Notes: generated by a model not told the origin, from the sequence alone. Shown: positions 50,849 to 61,546, numbered from the stretch's first letter. The stretch is 64,000 nt of DNA from Limnohabitans sp. (GCF_023910625.1 NZ_JAAVVW010000003.1:2418001-2482000), one strand, 5' to 3'. Translations and numbers: made by a program.

Positions 50849-52279
50849 ATGCCCCGTCGTGCCACCAAGATTGTTGCCACTTTAGGCCCTGCTTCCAGCG
50901 ATCCCGCACTGTTGGAGGCCATGATCCGGGCCGGTGTGAATGTGGTTCGCCTGAACTTCAGCCACGGCAAGGCGCAAGACCATGTGGACCGCGCCCGTTT
51001 GGTGCGCGAAGCCTCGCAACGCGCGGGCCGCGAGGTGGCCATCATGGCCGACCTGCAGGGTCCCAAGATCCGGGTGGGCAAGTTTGCCGAGGGCAAAGTG
51101 ATGCTGGAGCCTGGCGCGCCCTTTGTGCTGGATGCCTCGCGCACCGAGCCGGGTGACTTGCAGGGTGTGGGCCTGGATTACAAAGAGTTGCCGCGCGATG
51201 TCAAGGCCGGCGACGTGCTGCTGCTCAACGATGGCCTGATTGTCCTCACAGTGACCGCCGTCAAGGGCGAGCAGGTGCACACCACCGTCAAGTTGGGCGG
51301 TGAATTGTCCAACAACAAGGGCATCAACAAACAAGGCGGCGGCTTGACGGCTGCTGCCCTCACGGCCAAGGACATGGACGACATCCGCACGGCCATGAGC
51401 TTCCATGCCGACTATGTGGCGGTGAGCTTTCCCAAAAACGCCACCGACATGGAAATGGCGCGACAGCTGTGCAACGTGGCCTGCACCAACGGACACCGCC
51501 CGGGTTTGATCGCCAAAATCGAGCGGGCCGAAGCCATCCCCGAGCTGGACCGCATCCTGGCCGTGTCCGACGGCATCATGGTGGCGCGCGGTGATTTGGC
51601 GGTGGAGGTGGGCAACGCGGCTGTGCCGGGCTTACAAAAGCACATGATCAAACGGGCCCGGGAACTGGACAAACTGGTCATCACCGCCACGCAGATGATG
51701 GAAAGCATGATCGTCAACCCGGTGCCCACCCGCGCCGAGGTGAGCGACGTGGCCAACGCGGTGCTCGACGGCACCGACGCGGTGATGCTCAGCGCCGAGA
51801 CCGCTGCGGGCAAGTACCCGCTGGAGACGGTGGAGATGATGGCTGCGGTGTGTCTGGAGGCCGAAAAAACCGATCACGACCCGCTGGACGACGATTTTGT
51901 GGACGCGCACTTCAACCGCATTGACCACGCCATCGCCATGGGGGCGTTGTTCACCGCGCACCACCTCAAGGCCAAAGCGATTGTGGCCTTGACCGATTCG
52001 GGCTCAACCCCGCTGTGGATGAGCCGGCACAGCGTCCGCATGCCCATTTATGCACTCACGCCCAAAGTGGCCACCCAGCGCAAGATGGCGCTGATGCGCA
52101 ACGTCAGCCCCTTGTTGATGGACACCAGCGCCGACCGCGACACGGCCTTGGCCGATGCCGAGGCGCACCTGAAAAAGCGCGGCATTGTGCAAACGGGGGA
52201 TGTCTACGCCATCACCGTGGGCGAACCCATGGGCACGCCGGGCGGCACCAACACCCTCAAAATTTGCCGGGCCACCTGA
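50849..52279 (+). CDS. pyk: Pyruvate kinase
   Basis: 476 aa from ATG 50849; GGAG lies about ten bases upstream. Motifs: VVRLNFSHG, the Mg/substrate block IAKIERAEAIPELDRIL, ITATQMMESM and DGTDAVMLSAETAAGKYP. Converts PEP and ADP to pyruvate and ATP. fba follows after 150 bases with its own TAAAAT promoter element, so the two are probably separate units. Confidence 0.98.
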   Translation: MPRRATKIVATLGPASSDPALLEAMIRAGVNVVRLNFSHGKAQDHVDRARLVREASQRAGREVAIMADLQGPKIRVGKFAEGKVMLEPGAPFVLDASRTEPGDLQGVGLDYKELPRDVKAGDVLLLNDGLIVLTVTAVKGEQVHTTVKLGGELSNNKGINKQGGGLTAAALTAKDMDDIRTAMSFHADYVAVSFPKNATDMEMARQLCNVACTNGHRPGLIAKIERAEAIPELDRILAVSDGIMVARGDLAVEVGNAAVPGLQKHMIKRARELDKLVITATQMMESMIVNPVPTRAEVSDVANAVLDGTDAVMLSAETAAGKYPLETVEMMAAVCLEAEKTDHDPLDDDFVDAHFNRIDHAIAMGALFTAHHLKAKAIVALTDSGSTPLWMSRHSVRMPIYALTPKVATQRKMALMRNVSPLLMDTSADRDTALADAEAHLKKRGIVQTGDVYAITVGEPMGTPGGTNTLKICRAT

Positions 52280-52430
52280 ATCCGCACGCTGGGCTCGGGA
52301 CCGGACACGCGCCCTGAGGGGGGCGCATGACTTGGCCTGATGCCCATCAGAGGCTTTAAAATCTCGCCCAGTAAGCAGCCGGGTACACACCGGCGCCGCC
52401 CCCTCTTCAAACTTCTGGGAAATCATCACC

Positions 52431-53495
52431 ATGGCACTCGTTTCAATGCGCGAGCTGCTGGACCATGCAGCCGTCAACGGCTACGGCATTCCAGCTTTCA
52501 ACGTCAACAACCTGGAGCAGGTCCAGGCCGTCATGACCGCCGCCGACGAGGTCGGTGCCCCAGTCATCTTGCAGGCCAGCGCAGGTGCCCGCAAATACGC
52601 GGGTGAACCCTTCATCAAGCACCTGATCCAGGCGGCCACCGAGCAGTGGCCCCACATCCCGCTGGTCATGCACCAGGACCACGGGCAAAGTCCGGCGGTT
52701 TGCCAGGGTGCGATCAACCTCGGTTTTTCGTCGGTGATGATGGACGGCTCCTTGCTGGAAGATGGCAAAACCCCCGCCGACTTCGGCTACAACGTGGACG
52801 TGACACGCCGTGTGGTCGAGATGGCCCACTTGGTCGGTGTGTCTGTCGAGGGCGAACTCGGCTGCTTGGGCAACCTGGAAACCGGCGAAGCCGGTGAGGA
52901 AGACGGCATTGGCGCCGAAGGCAAGCTGGACCACAGCCAGATGCTGACCGACCCCGAAGAAGCGGCCCAATTCGTCAAGGCCACAGGTCTGGATGCGCTG
53001 GCCATTGCGATCGGCACCAGCCACGGCGCCTACAAGTTCAGCCGCAAGCCCACGGGCGACATCCTGGCCATCAGCCGTGTCAAGGAAATCCATGCCCGCA
53101 TTCCCAACACCCATCTGGTGATGCACGGCTCGTCCAGCGTGCCACAAGAGTTGCTGGCCATGATCAACCAGTACGGTGGCAAGATGAAGGAAACCTACGG
53201 CGTGCCGGTCGAGGAGATCCAGGAAGCCATCAAGCACGGCGTGCGCAAGATCAACATTGACACCGATATCCGTTTGGCCATGACGGCCGCATGCCGCAAG
53301 TTCCTGTTTGAGAACCCCGACAAGTTCGATGCCCGCGAATGGCTCAAGCCCGCCCGCGAAGCGGCCAAACAAATCTGCAAGCAGCGTTTTTTGCAGTTCG
53401 GCTGCGAAGGCCAAGCGCCCAAGATCAAGGGCGATAACCTGCAGGTGGTGGCGGCCCGTTATGCGCGGGGTGAATTGGCCCAGGTGGTGAACTGA
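52431..53495 (+). CDS. fba: Class II fructose-bisphosphate aldolase (CbbA/FbaA type)
   Basis: 354 aa. Class II signatures: [20 protein letters not shown] (Zn-ligand His/Asp), [29 protein letters not shown] and [12 protein letters not shown]. Zn-dependent cleavage of fructose-1,6-bisphosphate. A promoter-like TAAAAT (about 52358) lies 70 bases upstream, and a strong terminator follows. Confidence 0.97.
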   Translation: MALVSMRELLDHAAVNGYGIPAFNVNNLEQVQAVMTAADEVGAPVILQASAGARKYAGEPFIKHLIQAATEQWPHIPLVMHQDHGQSPAVCQGAINLGFSSVMMDGSLLEDGKTPADFGYNVDVTRRVVEMAHLVGVSVEGELGCLGNLETGEAGEEDGIGAEGKLDHSQMLTDPEEAAQFVKATGLDALAIAIGTSHGAYKFSRKPTGDILAISRVKEIHARIPNTHLVMHGSSSVPQELLAMINQYGGKMKETYGVPVEEIQEAIKHGVRKINIDTDIRLAMTAACRKFLFENPDKFDAREWLKPAREAAKQICKQRFLQFGCEGQAPKIKGDNLQVVAARYARGELAQVVN

Positions 53496-53516
53496 GGCGC
53501 GATAATTGACCCGAAT

Positions 53517-53552
53517 GGCCCGTTGACGGTTCAACGGGCCTTTTTCTTTTTT
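53517..53552 (+). terminator. Rho-independent terminator after fba
   Basis: Perfect 10-bp arms GGCCCGTTGA / TCAACGGGCC, loop CGGT, then TTTTTCTTTTTT. Confidence 0.92.
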
Positions 53553-53568
53553 GCTGGACTGTTTTTCC

Positions 53569-54489
53569 ATGACCTCTGCGCTTCACACCTCGGCCCTGAC
53601 TTCCCTGCCTTTGCTGGCCCGAGGCAAGGTGCGCGACAACTACGCCGTGGGTGATGACCGCATCCTGATGGTGGCGTCGGACCGCATCAGCGCATTCGAC
53701 GTGATCATGGGCGAGCCGATTCCGGGCAAGGGCGTGCTGCTCACGCAAATGGCGCTGTTTTGGTTTGACCAGCTCGGCCCCAAAGGCCTGAACATTTGCC
53801 CAATCCACCTGACGGGCGAAGCCCCCGAGAGCGTGGTGAGTGCCGAAGAGGTGCCGCAGGTCACGGGTCGCTCGATGCTGGTCAAGCGCCTCAAACCCAT
53901 CCCGGTCGAGGCGGTGGTGCGCGGCTATTTGGCGGGCAGCGGCTGGAAGGAATACCAGGACAACCAGGCGGTGTGCGGTGTGAAACTGCCTGCTGGCCTG
54001 AAAAACGCCAGCCGCCTGCCCGAGCCCATTTACACCCCCGCAGCCAAAGCCGCCGTGGGCGAGCACGACGAAAACATCACCTTCGAGCAAACCATGTCCA
54101 TGATCGGTGCCGATCTGGCCACCCGCATCCGCGACATCAGCCTCCAGCTTTACAAGGCGGCGCGTGACATCGCGGCGGTCAAAGGCATCATCATTGCCGA
54201 CACCAAGTTCGAGTTTGGCCTGGATGCCGACGGCACTTTGGTGCTGATGGACGAGGTGCTGACGCCCGATTCGTCGCGTTATTGGCCCACAGACTCTTAT
54301 GAACAGAGTTATGCGCAAGGCGCCAATCCACCGAGCTACGACAAACAGTTTTTGCGCGACTGGCTGGAAACCGCCCAGGTCAACGGCGAGCCGTGGGACA
54401 AGACCCCGCCTGCACCGCGTTTGCCGCGTGAAGTGATCGAGAAGACGGCCGCCAAATACGCAGAGGCCATGAAAAAGCTGATGGCTTGA
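53569..54489 (+). CDS. purC: SAICAR synthetase (phosphoribosylaminoimidazole-succinocarboxamide synthase)
   Basis: 306 aa. Motifs: [13 protein letters not shown] (ATP loop), [26 protein letters not shown] and DTKFEFG...[15 protein letters not shown]. Ligates aspartate to CAIR in purine synthesis. The start lies just after the fba terminator, so its promoter must overlap that hairpin or transcription reads through. Other pur genes (purE, purK) follow beyond a minus-strand gene. Confidence 0.97.
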   Translation: MTSALHTSALTSLPLLARGKVRDNYAVGDDRILMVASDRISAFDVIMGEPIPGKGVLLTQMALFWFDQLGPKGLNICPIHLTGEAPESVVSAEEVPQVTGRSMLVKRLKPIPVEAVVRGYLAGSGWKEYQDNQAVCGVKLPAGLKNASRLPEPIYTPAAKAAVGEHDENITFEQTMSMIGADLATRIRDISLQLYKAARDIAAVKGIIIADTKFEFGLDADGTLVLMDEVLTPDSSRYWPTDSYEQSYAQGANPPSYDKQFLRDWLETAQVNGEPWDKTPPAPRLPREVIEKTAAKYAEAMKKLMA

Positions 54490-54546
54490 GCTTTGCCCTT
54501 GCGGTGCCCTGGCCCCTGAGTTGGTGCACGGCTGTGATGAGCAGCC

Positions 54547-55500
54547 TCAGTTGAGCATCATGCTCAGCTTGCGCCGGTAGCTGGAGATCATGGCCATGTG
54601 CGGGTCTTCTTGCATGGCGGCCTTGCCCATCAACTCGATGCCACCTGCGGACTTGCCGGTGGCGTCTTGCGTTTTGGATTTGGGGGGCGTCATCAATTCC
54701 AGCAAGGCGACAAAGGTCTTGCGGGGGGCTTCGTCGTCCCACTTTTTGTCGCGCATGATGATTTCAAGCAGCTCGTCCATGGCCGCTTCCCACTGGCCGA
54801 CGGCGATCAGCAGGCGACTCTTGGCAAAGCGGGTTTCAAAGTCGCGCTTGTTCTGCCCAATCAATTCGTCAAATTTCGCCAATTCCCATTGGCCGCGTGG
54901 GTCGGTGGTCACGAATTCCAGCGCGTTGAGCCACTGGGTTTGCGCCTCAAAGCGCAGCGGCACCGGGATGCGGGCCATGGTCGGGGCCAGCAAGGCGGCG
55001 GCCTCGGCCAACTCGCCCAAGCCGATCAGCAGCTTGACCAGGTCAAAGCGGGCGTCGTCGTTGCCTGGGTCGGTGGCCAAGGCCTGTTCTAGGGCGGCAC
55101 GGGCGCTGTGCTCGTCGCCCGCTTGCAGGTGTTGCTGGGCTTGTTCGGCGGCGGCCATGGCCTGCAGTGCTTCGGCGGCGGGCAGGTGTTTGTCCAAAAA
55201 CTGTTTGACCTGACCCTCGGGCAAAGCGCCCATGAAGCCATCGACGGGCTGGCCGTTTTTCAGCAGCACACAAGTTGGGATACTTTTGATGCCGAATGCT
55301 TGAGCCAGTTGCTGCTCCTGATCTGAGTCGATTTTGACCAGCTTGAAGCGGCCTTCGTAGGCGGCTTCGACTTTTTCGAGCACAGGGCCCAAAGACTTGC
55401 AAGGGCCGCACCAAGGGGCCCAAAAGTCCACCAACACGGGCGTGGTCATGGAGGCTTCGATGACCTCGGCTTCAAAGTTTTGTATCGTGACGTCCATCAT
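54547..55500 (-). CDS. cnoX: Thioredoxin-domain/TPR chaperone (CnoX/YbbN type)
   Basis: 317 aa from ATG 55500 (an upstream frame extension is not protein-like). N-terminal thioredoxin fold with the active site WCGPC in [15 protein letters not shown] (about 24-38) and cis-Pro loop SIPTCVLL. The C-terminal two thirds form TPR-like helices ([20 protein letters not shown]). Unlike E. coli CnoX, which lacks an intact CxxC, this keeps WCGPC, so it may also act as an oxidoreductase. Divergent from purE. Confidence 0.9.
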   Translation of the reverse strand: MMDVTIQNFEAEVIEASMTTPVLVDFWAPWCGPCKSLGPVLEKVEAAYEGRFKLVKIDSDQEQQLAQAFGIKSIPTCVLLKNGQPVDGFMGALPEGQVKQFLDKHLPAAEALQAMAAAEQAQQHLQAGDEHSARAALEQALATDPGNDDARFDLVKLLIGLGELAEAAALLAPTMARIPVPLRFEAQTQWLNALEFVTTDPRGQWELAKFDELIGQNKRDFETRFAKSRLLIAVGQWEAAMDELLEIIMRDKKWDDEAPRKTFVALLELMTPPKSKTQDATGKSAGGIELMGKAAMQEDPHMAMISSYRRKLSMMLN

Positions 55501-55581
55501 GGTGGGCAGTGTTCCGGGTTGTGTTTCAGACCCCAAGCGGGTGAAACCTTAAAATTCAACATTGATCACGAAAAGCACCCA

Positions 55582-56091
55582 ATGACTCAAGCGCTCATCG
55601 GCGTCGTCATGGGTTCCAGCTCCGACTGGGACACCATGCAGCACGCAGTCCAGATTCTCCAACAGTTTGGCATCCCTCACGACGCCCGCGTGGTTTCGGC
55701 CCACAGAATGCCGGACGATATGTTTGCTTATGCACAGAGCGCGGCCGAGCGGGGCCTGCAGGCCATCATCGCCGGCGCTGGCGGCGCAGCCCATTTGCCC
55801 GGCATGATCGCTGCCAAAACCGTGGTGCCGGTGCTGGGTGTGCCGGTGCAGACCAAGGCCCTGTCGGGCGTGGATTCGCTGCACAGCATTGTGCAAATGC
55901 CCAAGGGCGTGCCGGTGGCCACCTTTGCCATTGGCGCAGCAGGCGCTGCCAATGCCGCCCTGTTTGCCGTGGCCATGTTGGCCAACAACGACCCGGCCCT
56001 GCGCCATAAGCTTGAAGCTTTCCGCGCCGAACAAACCGCCATGGCCCGCGCCATGACGCTTCCTCCCGTTCCACCAGCAGGTGCCGCATGA
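55582..56091 (+). CDS. purE: N5-carboxyaminoimidazole ribonucleotide mutase
   Basis: 169 aa, usual class I length. Motifs: [40 protein letters not shown] and [16 protein letters not shown]. Moves the carboxylate of N5-CAIR to give CAIR. A TAAAAT element lies about 30 bases upstream. Its TGA overlaps purK by four bases. Confidence 0.97.
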   Translation: MTQALIGVVMGSSSDWDTMQHAVQILQQFGIPHDARVVSAHRMPDDMFAYAQSAAERGLQAIIAGAGGAAHLPGMIAAKTVVPVLGVPVQTKALSGVDSLHSIVQMPKGVPVATFAIGAAGAANAALFAVAMLANNDPALRHKLEAFRAEQTAMARAMTLPPVPPAGAA

Positions 56092-57272
56092 GCCGCGCCA
56101 TTTTGCCGGGTGCCATGGTCAATGGCCAGATGGCCACGTTGGGCGTGATGGGGGGCGGCCAGCTGGGCCGCATGTTTGTGCACGCGGCCCAGGCCATGGG
56201 CTACTTCACCGCGGTGCTCGATCCCGATGCGGCCAGCCCCGCCGGGCGGGTGAGCCACCACCACATCCAGACCGGGTATTTGGACGAGCAGGGCCTGGCG
56301 CAGCTGATGCAGCGCTGCGCGGCCATCACCACCGAGTTTGAAAACGTGCCCGCTCCCGCGCTGATCACTTTGGGCGCTCACCGCCCGGTGGCACCGGCGT
56401 CTGAGTCGGTGGCGATTGCGCAAGACCGGGTTGCCGAAAAAGCCCACTTTGTGCGCTGCGGCGTGCCGGTGGCTCCGCATGCGGTGATCGAGACCCCCGC
56501 TCATCTGGCTGCGGTGGCCGAAAATTTGCTGCCCGGTATTTTGAAGACCGCCCGCATGGGTTACGACGGCAAGGGCCAGATCCGCGTCAAGACCCGCGAA
56601 GCGTTGGGGGCCGCTTGGGCAGAGTTGAAGGGCGTGCCCTGCGTGCTCGAAAAAATGCTGCCGCTTCAGGCCGAGTGCTCGGTCATCGTGGCGCGTGGGG
56701 CCGATGGGCAGATGGTGAATTTTCCGGTGCAATCGAATTTGCACCGCGATGGCATTTTGGCCGTGACCCGCGTGTATGAAGGTGCCGTGCCCTTAGACGT
56801 GGCGGCGCAAGCCGTGGCCGCCACCCGCGCCATTGCCGAGGGTCTAAATTACGTGGGCGTGCTGTGTGTGGAGTTTTTCCTGCTCGAAGGCGGCGAGCTG
56901 GTGGTCAACGAAATGGCCCCCCGCCCGCACAACAGCGGCCACTACACGATGAACGCCTGCGACCAGTCGCAGTTTGAATTGCAGGTGCGCACGCTGGCGG
57001 GTTTGCCGCTGACGCAGCCGCGTCAACACTCAGCGGCCATCATGCTCAATTTGCTGGGCGAACTGTGGCCCCAAGAGTCGGTCAAGGGTCCCAGCAGCCC
57101 TGCATGGTCCCAGGTGCTGGCGCTGCCGGGCACGCATTTGCACCTGTACGGCAAGTTGTCGGCTCGGCCCGGCCGCAAGATGGGACACCTGAACATCACG
57201 GGTGCCACGCCTGAGGCCGTGCGCGCCACCGCCTTGCAAGCGGCCGCTTTGCTCGGCATCGAAGCGTTTTAA
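56088..57272 (+). CDS. purK: N5-carboxyaminoimidazole ribonucleotide synthase
   Basis: 394 aa, ATP-grasp fold: [13 protein letters not shown] at the start, [12 protein letters not shown] (ATP loop), [12 protein letters not shown] and [19 protein letters not shown] (metal site). Makes N5-CAIR from AIR, bicarbonate and ATP, the substrate of PurE. Coupled to purE by the ATGA overlap; the next gene starts nine bases on. Confidence 0.97.
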   Translation: MSRAILPGAMVNGQMATLGVMGGGQLGRMFVHAAQAMGYFTAVLDPDAASPAGRVSHHHIQTGYLDEQGLAQLMQRCAAITTEFENVPAPALITLGAHRPVAPASESVAIAQDRVAEKAHFVRCGVPVAPHAVIETPAHLAAVAENLLPGILKTARMGYDGKGQIRVKTREALGAAWAELKGVPCVLEKMLPLQAECSVIVARGADGQMVNFPVQSNLHRDGILAVTRVYEGAVPLDVAAQAVAATRAIAEGLNYVGVLCVEFFLLEGGELVVNEMAPRPHNSGHYTMNACDQSQFELQVRTLAGLPLTQPRQHSAAIMLNLLGELWPQESVKGPSSPAWSQVLALPGTHLHLYGKLSARPGRKMGHLNITGATPEAVRATALQAAALLGIEAF

Positions 57273-57280
57273 AGACCGCC

Positions 57281-58279
57281 ATGATCTTGAGTGCCAACGA
57301 GGCAACCATTGCCCAGGCGGCGCTAGCGCTGCGTGATGGCCAGCTGCTCGGCCTGCCCACCGAGACGGTGTACGGCCTGGCCGCCAATGCGACCGACGAC
57401 GCGGCCGTGGTGAAAATCTTTGTGGCCAAGGGCCGCCCGGCCGACCACCCGCTGATCGTGCACGTGGCCGGTGTGGACCAGGTGCCGCTGTTTGCCGCGC
57501 AAGTGCCCGACTTTGCGCAAAAGCTCATGCAAGCTTTTTGGCCTGGCCCGCTCACCTTGATCTTGCCGCGTTGGAGCGGCGTGGCCGCTACATCAGCCGG
57601 GGGGCAAGACTCGATTGGTCTGCGTTGCCCTTCGCACCCGGTGGCGCAAGCTTTGTTGCGGGCTTGTCTGCCGCTGGGTGTGCTGGGCGTGTCGGCTCCC
57701 AGCGCCAACCGCTTTGGCCGCGTGAGCCCCACCAGCGCCGCGCATGTGCAGTCCGAGCTGGGCTCTGACTTGTTGATTCTGGACGGCGGCGACTGCGATG
57801 TGGGCATCGAGTCCACCATCATCGACTGCACGCGGGGCGAGCCGGTGCTGCTGCGCCCGGGGCAGATCACGCGGGCGCAGGTCGAGGCCGCGTGTGGCCG
57901 AGCGGTCCGAGGCAAAGACGCGCCACTGGATGTGAGTGGCCAGGCCGCGCCGCGTGCCTCAGGCACGCTCGAATCGCACTACGCGCCACGCGCCAAGGTG
58001 CGCCTGATGACCGCGCAAGACATCACCGCCAAACTGCAGGCCTTGGGGCCGCACGCGAACAACTTGGGGTTGTGGTCAAACGAACGACCGGATGGCAGCG
58101 CCGGTGCCGGTGTGCTGTGGCGTGCCCAGCCGCACAGCGCCGAGCAGGCCGCGCACGACTTGTTTGGTGTGCTGCGCGATTTGGACGCCCGGGGCGTGAC
58201 GCAAATCTGGGTGCAACTGCCGCCCGACACGTCCGAGTGGGAGGGCGTGCGGGACCGGCTGCAGAGGGCGGCGGCTTGA
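57281..58279 (+). CDS. Threonylcarbamoyl-AMP synthase (Sua5/YrdC type)
   Basis: 332 aa: an N-terminal YrdC domain (about 1-200: LGLPTETVYGLAANATDD, KGRPADHPLIVHV, APSANRFGRVSPTSAAHV) plus the C-terminal Sua5 domain (about 215-332). First step of the universal tRNA t6A37 modification: makes threonylcarbamoyl-AMP from Thr, bicarbonate and ATP. The partner TsaB is encoded 2.5 kb downstream. Co-transcribed with purEK by its nine-base spacing. Confidence 0.93.
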   Translation: MILSANEATIAQAALALRDGQLLGLPTETVYGLAANATDDAAVVKIFVAKGRPADHPLIVHVAGVDQVPLFAAQVPDFAQKLMQAFWPGPLTLILPRWSGVAATSAGGQDSIGLRCPSHPVAQALLRACLPLGVLGVSAPSANRFGRVSPTSAAHVQSELGSDLLILDGGDCDVGIESTIIDCTRGEPVLLRPGQITRAQVEAACGRAVRGKDAPLDVSGQAAPRASGTLESHYAPRAKVRLMTAQDITAKLQALGPHANNLGLWSNERPDGSAGAGVLWRAQPHSAEQAAHDLFGVLRDLDARGVTQIWVQLPPDTSEWEGVRDRLQRAAA

Positions 58280-58282
58280 GTC

Positions 58283-58460
58283 TTGCGTCAGTTTGAACAA
58301 TCAAGGGGTGAACATCGACCGAAGTCACGTTCGTCAGTCCTTTGGCGTCAAACGCGGCTTTCATGACCGTTTGGTGCATGGCCTGAGGCACAGTCGGGTC
58401 ACCACTGCCGCTGCAGAGCATGGTTTGCGACTTGGGAGACCAATCCGCGTAGGAGACTCT
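58283..58460 (-). pseudogene. Alpha/beta-hydrolase (lipase-like) C-terminal remnant
   Basis: The minus-strand frame reads VSYADWSPKSQTMLCSGSGD then PTVPQAMHQTVMKAA and GLTNVTSVDVHPLI, which resembles the end of secreted lipase/esterase proteins around the acidic catalytic residue. No start or nucleophile motif is present. The gap 58280-58568 shows nothing else. Confidence 0.4.
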
Positions 58461-58568
58461 GTGTGATTTAGGATTAAACCGAACGACCGTGCGATTTTGT
58501 TAAATCCTAAAGCTTGTATTCCTTGTTGACCATCGGGCTACTACCCATTTACCGGTATCCCTTGAAGC

Positions 58569-58823
58569 TCAGCGGTAACGCATCTTCATCACCAAAATCA
58601 TCAGCGCCAGGCTGGTGGTGATGGCGTTGGCGATGATGATGGGCCAAGCCACCATCAAGATGCCGTAGACCAGCCACAGCGCCACCCCTGCAGTGAACAG
58701 GCTGTACATGCCCAGTGAGATGCCGCTCACGTCTCGGGTGCGAAAAGTTTGCCATGCTTGGGGGATGAAGCTGGCCGTGGTGAGGAGGGCGGCCAGGGAG
58801 CCGACCCAGTCGATCGGGTTCAT
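58569..58823 (-). CDS. SemiSWEET-type sugar transporter (MtN3/PQ-loop)
   Basis: 84 aa, one MtN3/PQ-loop repeat of three membrane helices with the conserved SFIPQAWQTFRTRDVSGISL and ALWLVYGILM. Works as a dimer to move sugars down a gradient in characterised SemiSWEETs; the substrate here is unknown. Its start overlaps the end of the carboxypeptidase gene by four bases, so it is co-expressed with a cell-wall enzyme. Confidence 0.88.
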   Translation of the reverse strand: MNPIDWVGSLAALLTTASFIPQAWQTFRTRDVSGISLGMYSLFTAGVALWLVYGILMVAWPIIIANAITTSLALMILVMKMRYR

Positions 58824-60373
58824 GGTGTGCGTTGGGGCAAGGTTTTGTGCGGTGGCACCGTGTCACGCACGGTCCATTCGAGCAACTGGTCCAATGCGGC
58901 ACGCGCCTGAGGTGCCTGGGGGTGGTGCAGCACCGCCACCAGGGTGTAGCGTTGGCCGCTTTGGCCTTGTACATAGCCTGCGACCGAGGCCACATCGCGC
59001 AGTGAACCGGTTTTGAGCCAGGCGTTGCCGATGGCCGGAGAGTTGGGGTTGCGGTCCTTCAGGCGGGCGGCTGTGCCATCCACCCCGGCCACGGCCAATG
59101 AGTCCACAAAGACTTGGGCGTGAGGGCCTGCATGCGCTGCTTGCAGCAAGGCCGTCAAGGCGTGTGCTGTGCTGCGCTCGTTGCGCGAGAGGCCAGAACC
59201 GTTGTCTAAAACGGGTTCGGGTTGACCTGGAAATTCATGTCGCCACCATTGCGACAAGCGCACGCGGGAGGCTTCAAAGCGACCGGGGGCTCCCAACTCG
59301 CTCGACAGCGACAAATACAACTGTTGTGCCATCACGTTGTTGGACAACTTGTTGATGTCTTTGATCACTTGCGACAAGGGCAGCGAGGGTGCTTCCACCA
59401 GCAAGCGCGCATCTGCCGGACGTGCGCCATAGCGCACTTGCCCGGTGATTTGCCCTCCCGTGTTGCGCCACATGGCCTGCATCACCAAAGGGGCGTATTG
59501 GTTGGGTTCCGGATAGGCCACAGGCCATTCGCGCGCACCACAACTGGCGGGATAGTTGCCCACAAAGCGCACCTGCAGGGCCTGGCTGAAGTCGGCCTGT
59601 AGCTGGCGTCGCCAGTCGCTGCAAGGAACGGACGACAAAGGCAGTTGGGGGGTGACTTTCAGGCCTGCCAAGGGCGGCTCATGCTGGACTTGCACATGGC
59701 CGTTGGCCGCATCGGGGGTGAACTTGTAAACCACGGCCTTGAAGTTGATCAGTAGCCCGTCTGGTGCCACGTTGTAAGGGCGCAGGGGCTCTTCGTCAAA
59801 GGGTTCGCTGCGCTCGCGCACGTCAAACACGCTGCGGTCGAGCACGATGTCGCCACGCACTTCACGCACCCCTGCTGCTTGCACTTGGGTCAGCAAATCC
59901 TGTAAACGTTCGACGACCAGTTTGGGGTCGCCACTGCCGCGCACCACCAAATTGCCCTGCAGCACGCCATCCCGAACAGGCCCATCGGCGTAAACACGGT
60001 TGCGCCACAGGTGTTCCGGCCCGAGCAATCTCAAGGCCGCGTATGTGGTGAATAGCTTCATGACCGAAGCGGGGTTGACGCTGATGTGTGCTTGATGCGC
60101 CAAGCGCACAGGCGTTTCGCGGTTAGTCCGGGGGTGGGCTGGCAGCGGTGCGATCACCACGCTCAATGCAGAGGCGGGCACTTGAGCCTGACGCAGGGTT
60201 TTCAGGACCTCGGGTGGCAAGTCCGTGTGAGACGCGCGGGTTTTGCCAGAGGGGAGGGCTGATGTTTCAGTCACCGGTGTGGCTGCGGACGGACTCCCAA
60301 CGACAGTCAGGAGTGTCAAGCAGCTTGCACTGGCAAGCTTGAGCCAAGGTTTTCGGGAGGCGCGCGGCATCAT
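58820..60373 (-). CDS. dacB: D-alanyl-D-alanine carboxypeptidase/endopeptidase (PBP4/DacB type)
   Basis: 517 aa with a signal peptide (LKLASASCLTLLTVVGSPSA). Penicillin-binding motifs: SxxK as SVMK (103-106 in NPASVMKLFTTYAAL), SxN in INKLSNNVMAQQL and KTG in WLKTGSLRDV. A large insert (about 150-310) between motifs fits PBP4. Periplasmic hydrolysis of peptidoglycan D-Ala bonds. Upstream of the SemiSWEET gene and coupled to it. Confidence 0.95.
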   Translation of the reverse strand: MMPRASRKPWLKLASASCLTLLTVVGSPSAATPVTETSALPSGKTRASHTDLPPEVLKTLRQAQVPASALSVVIAPLPAHPRTNRETPVRLAHQAHISVNPASVMKLFTTYAALRLLGPEHLWRNRVYADGPVRDGVLQGNLVVRGSGDPKLVVERLQDLLTQVQAAGVREVRGDIVLDRSVFDVRERSEPFDEEPLRPYNVAPDGLLINFKAVVYKFTPDAANGHVQVQHEPPLAGLKVTPQLPLSSVPCSDWRRQLQADFSQALQVRFVGNYPASCGAREWPVAYPEPNQYAPLVMQAMWRNTGGQITGQVRYGARPADARLLVEAPSLPLSQVIKDINKLSNNVMAQQLYLSLSSELGAPGRFEASRVRLSQWWRHEFPGQPEPVLDNGSGLSRNERSTAHALTALLQAAHAGPHAQVFVDSLAVAGVDGTAARLKDRNPNSPAIGNAWLKTGSLRDVASVAGYVQGQSGQRYTLVAVLHHPQAPQARAALDQLLEWTVRDTVPPHKTLPQRTP

Positions 60374-60428
60374 CGCGTAAGTCTAACCCGCCACCACGGG
60401 TTCCCTGAGGCCGGGACTTGAGGCCCTT

Positions 60429-60749
60429 ATGATTCGGACCATGCGACTGTCTCCAAAAACCGTGGACTTGGGCTGCATCGTGCCCGGCGATGTGCTGCTG
60501 CGAGGCGCACGCTTGCTCAGGGCGTTTGTGTGTTTTGTGCCCTGTTTGGCCGTTTTGGTGGGCTTGCAGATCTTGCCCACTCAGTTGCACCCGGCAACGT
60601 GGCCCGCAATCTTGTTCCATACTGCGTTTGTGGGTGGGATATCGGTGGTCATGTCGGGCCTGCGCTCGAAGATCTTGTGGGGTGAGCGTCAGCCCCAAAC
60701 CGCAACAGTACCTGCTGTGGCCCTGCCCATGTCCGGAGGCAGGCCTTGA
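60429..60749 (+). CDS. Small hypothetical membrane protein
   Basis: 106 aa; GAGG five bases before the ATG. Two hydrophobic stretches (FVCFVPCLAVLVGLQILP and ILFHTAFVGGISVVMSGL) suggest two membrane helices. No family recognised. Its TGA overlaps the TTG start of tsaB (TTGA), so the two are likely co-translated. Confidence 0.55.
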   Translation: MIRTMRLSPKTVDLGCIVPGDVLLRGARLLRAFVCFVPCLAVLVGLQILPTQLHPATWPAILFHTAFVGGISVVMSGLRSKILWGERQPQTATVPAVALPMSGGRP

Positions 60750-61546
60750 GCGCCCCGGTTGCAGCAGGCCGTTGGCTGGCGTTTGACACCAGCACCGACG
60801 AGCTGTCTTTGGCTGTGGCCCGAGGCGATCAGGTCTGGACCCAAACCCTGCCTGGCGGGGCGCAATCATCCAGCGGCCTGATTCCGGCGGTGTTTGCCAT
60901 GCTGTCCGAGGCCGAGATGACGCTGGCCACGCTGGATGCCATTGTGTTTGGTCGGGGGCCGGGTTCGTTCACCGGCTTGCGCACCGCTTGCGCCGTGGCG
61001 CAAGGCCTGGCTTTTGGAGCCGGTGTGCCGGTGCTGCCCATCGATACCTTGCTGGCGGTGGCCGAACAGGCGCGCTGGGCGCAGCATCAAGCAGGCCTGT
61101 GGGCTTTCAAGGTCCCTTTGACGGTGCTGGCACTGCTGGACGCCCGCATGGGCGAGGTGTACAGCGCGGCCTACCGTTGGCAAGTGCAGCCGGGAGATGA
61201 GGCAGCGGATGTGCGGGGTCAGTGGCAAACCGTGACGCCCTTGCAAGTGGGTCCGCCCGAACTCGTGCAACTGCCCGAGGGCCCTGGGGTGCTGCTGGCA
61301 GGCAATGCCTTTGCCGTTTATCCAGAGCGCCTGCCCGCAGGCCAGCGCTGGGTAGCCATGCCCACAGCAGCGGCTTTGCTGCGCCTGGCTCCGGCCGCTT
61401 GGGCGCAAGGCCAGGTGGTGCCTGCCGAACAGGCCATGCCACTGTACATCCGGGACAAAGTGGCCCACACCACCGCCGAGCGCGAGGCCCTGAAAATCCA
61501 GGCCCAGGTGCCAGCTTTGCAGAACCCGGCGGTAAGCCAGCCATGA
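60746..61546 (+). CDS. tsaB: tRNA threonylcarbamoyladenosine biosynthesis protein TsaB
   Basis: 266 aa from the TTG at 60746, chosen because GGAGG lies seven bases upstream and no ATG fits. TsaB fold: WLAFDTSTDELSLAVARG at the start and FGRGPGSFTGLRTACAVAQG. Partner of TsaD and TsaE in transferring threonylcarbamoyl to A37 of tRNA. Its TGA overlaps rimI by four bases. Confidence 0.95.
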   Translation: MSAPVAAGRWLAFDTSTDELSLAVARGDQVWTQTLPGGAQSSSGLIPAVFAMLSEAEMTLATLDAIVFGRGPGSFTGLRTACAVAQGLAFGAGVPVLPIDTLLAVAEQARWAQHQAGLWAFKVPLTVLALLDARMGEVYSAAYRWQVQPGDEAADVRGQWQTVTPLQVGPPELVQLPEGPGVLLAGNAFAVYPERLPAGQRWVAMPTAAALLRLAPAAWAQGQVVPAEQAMPLYIRDKVAHTTAEREALKIQAQVPALQNPAVSQP

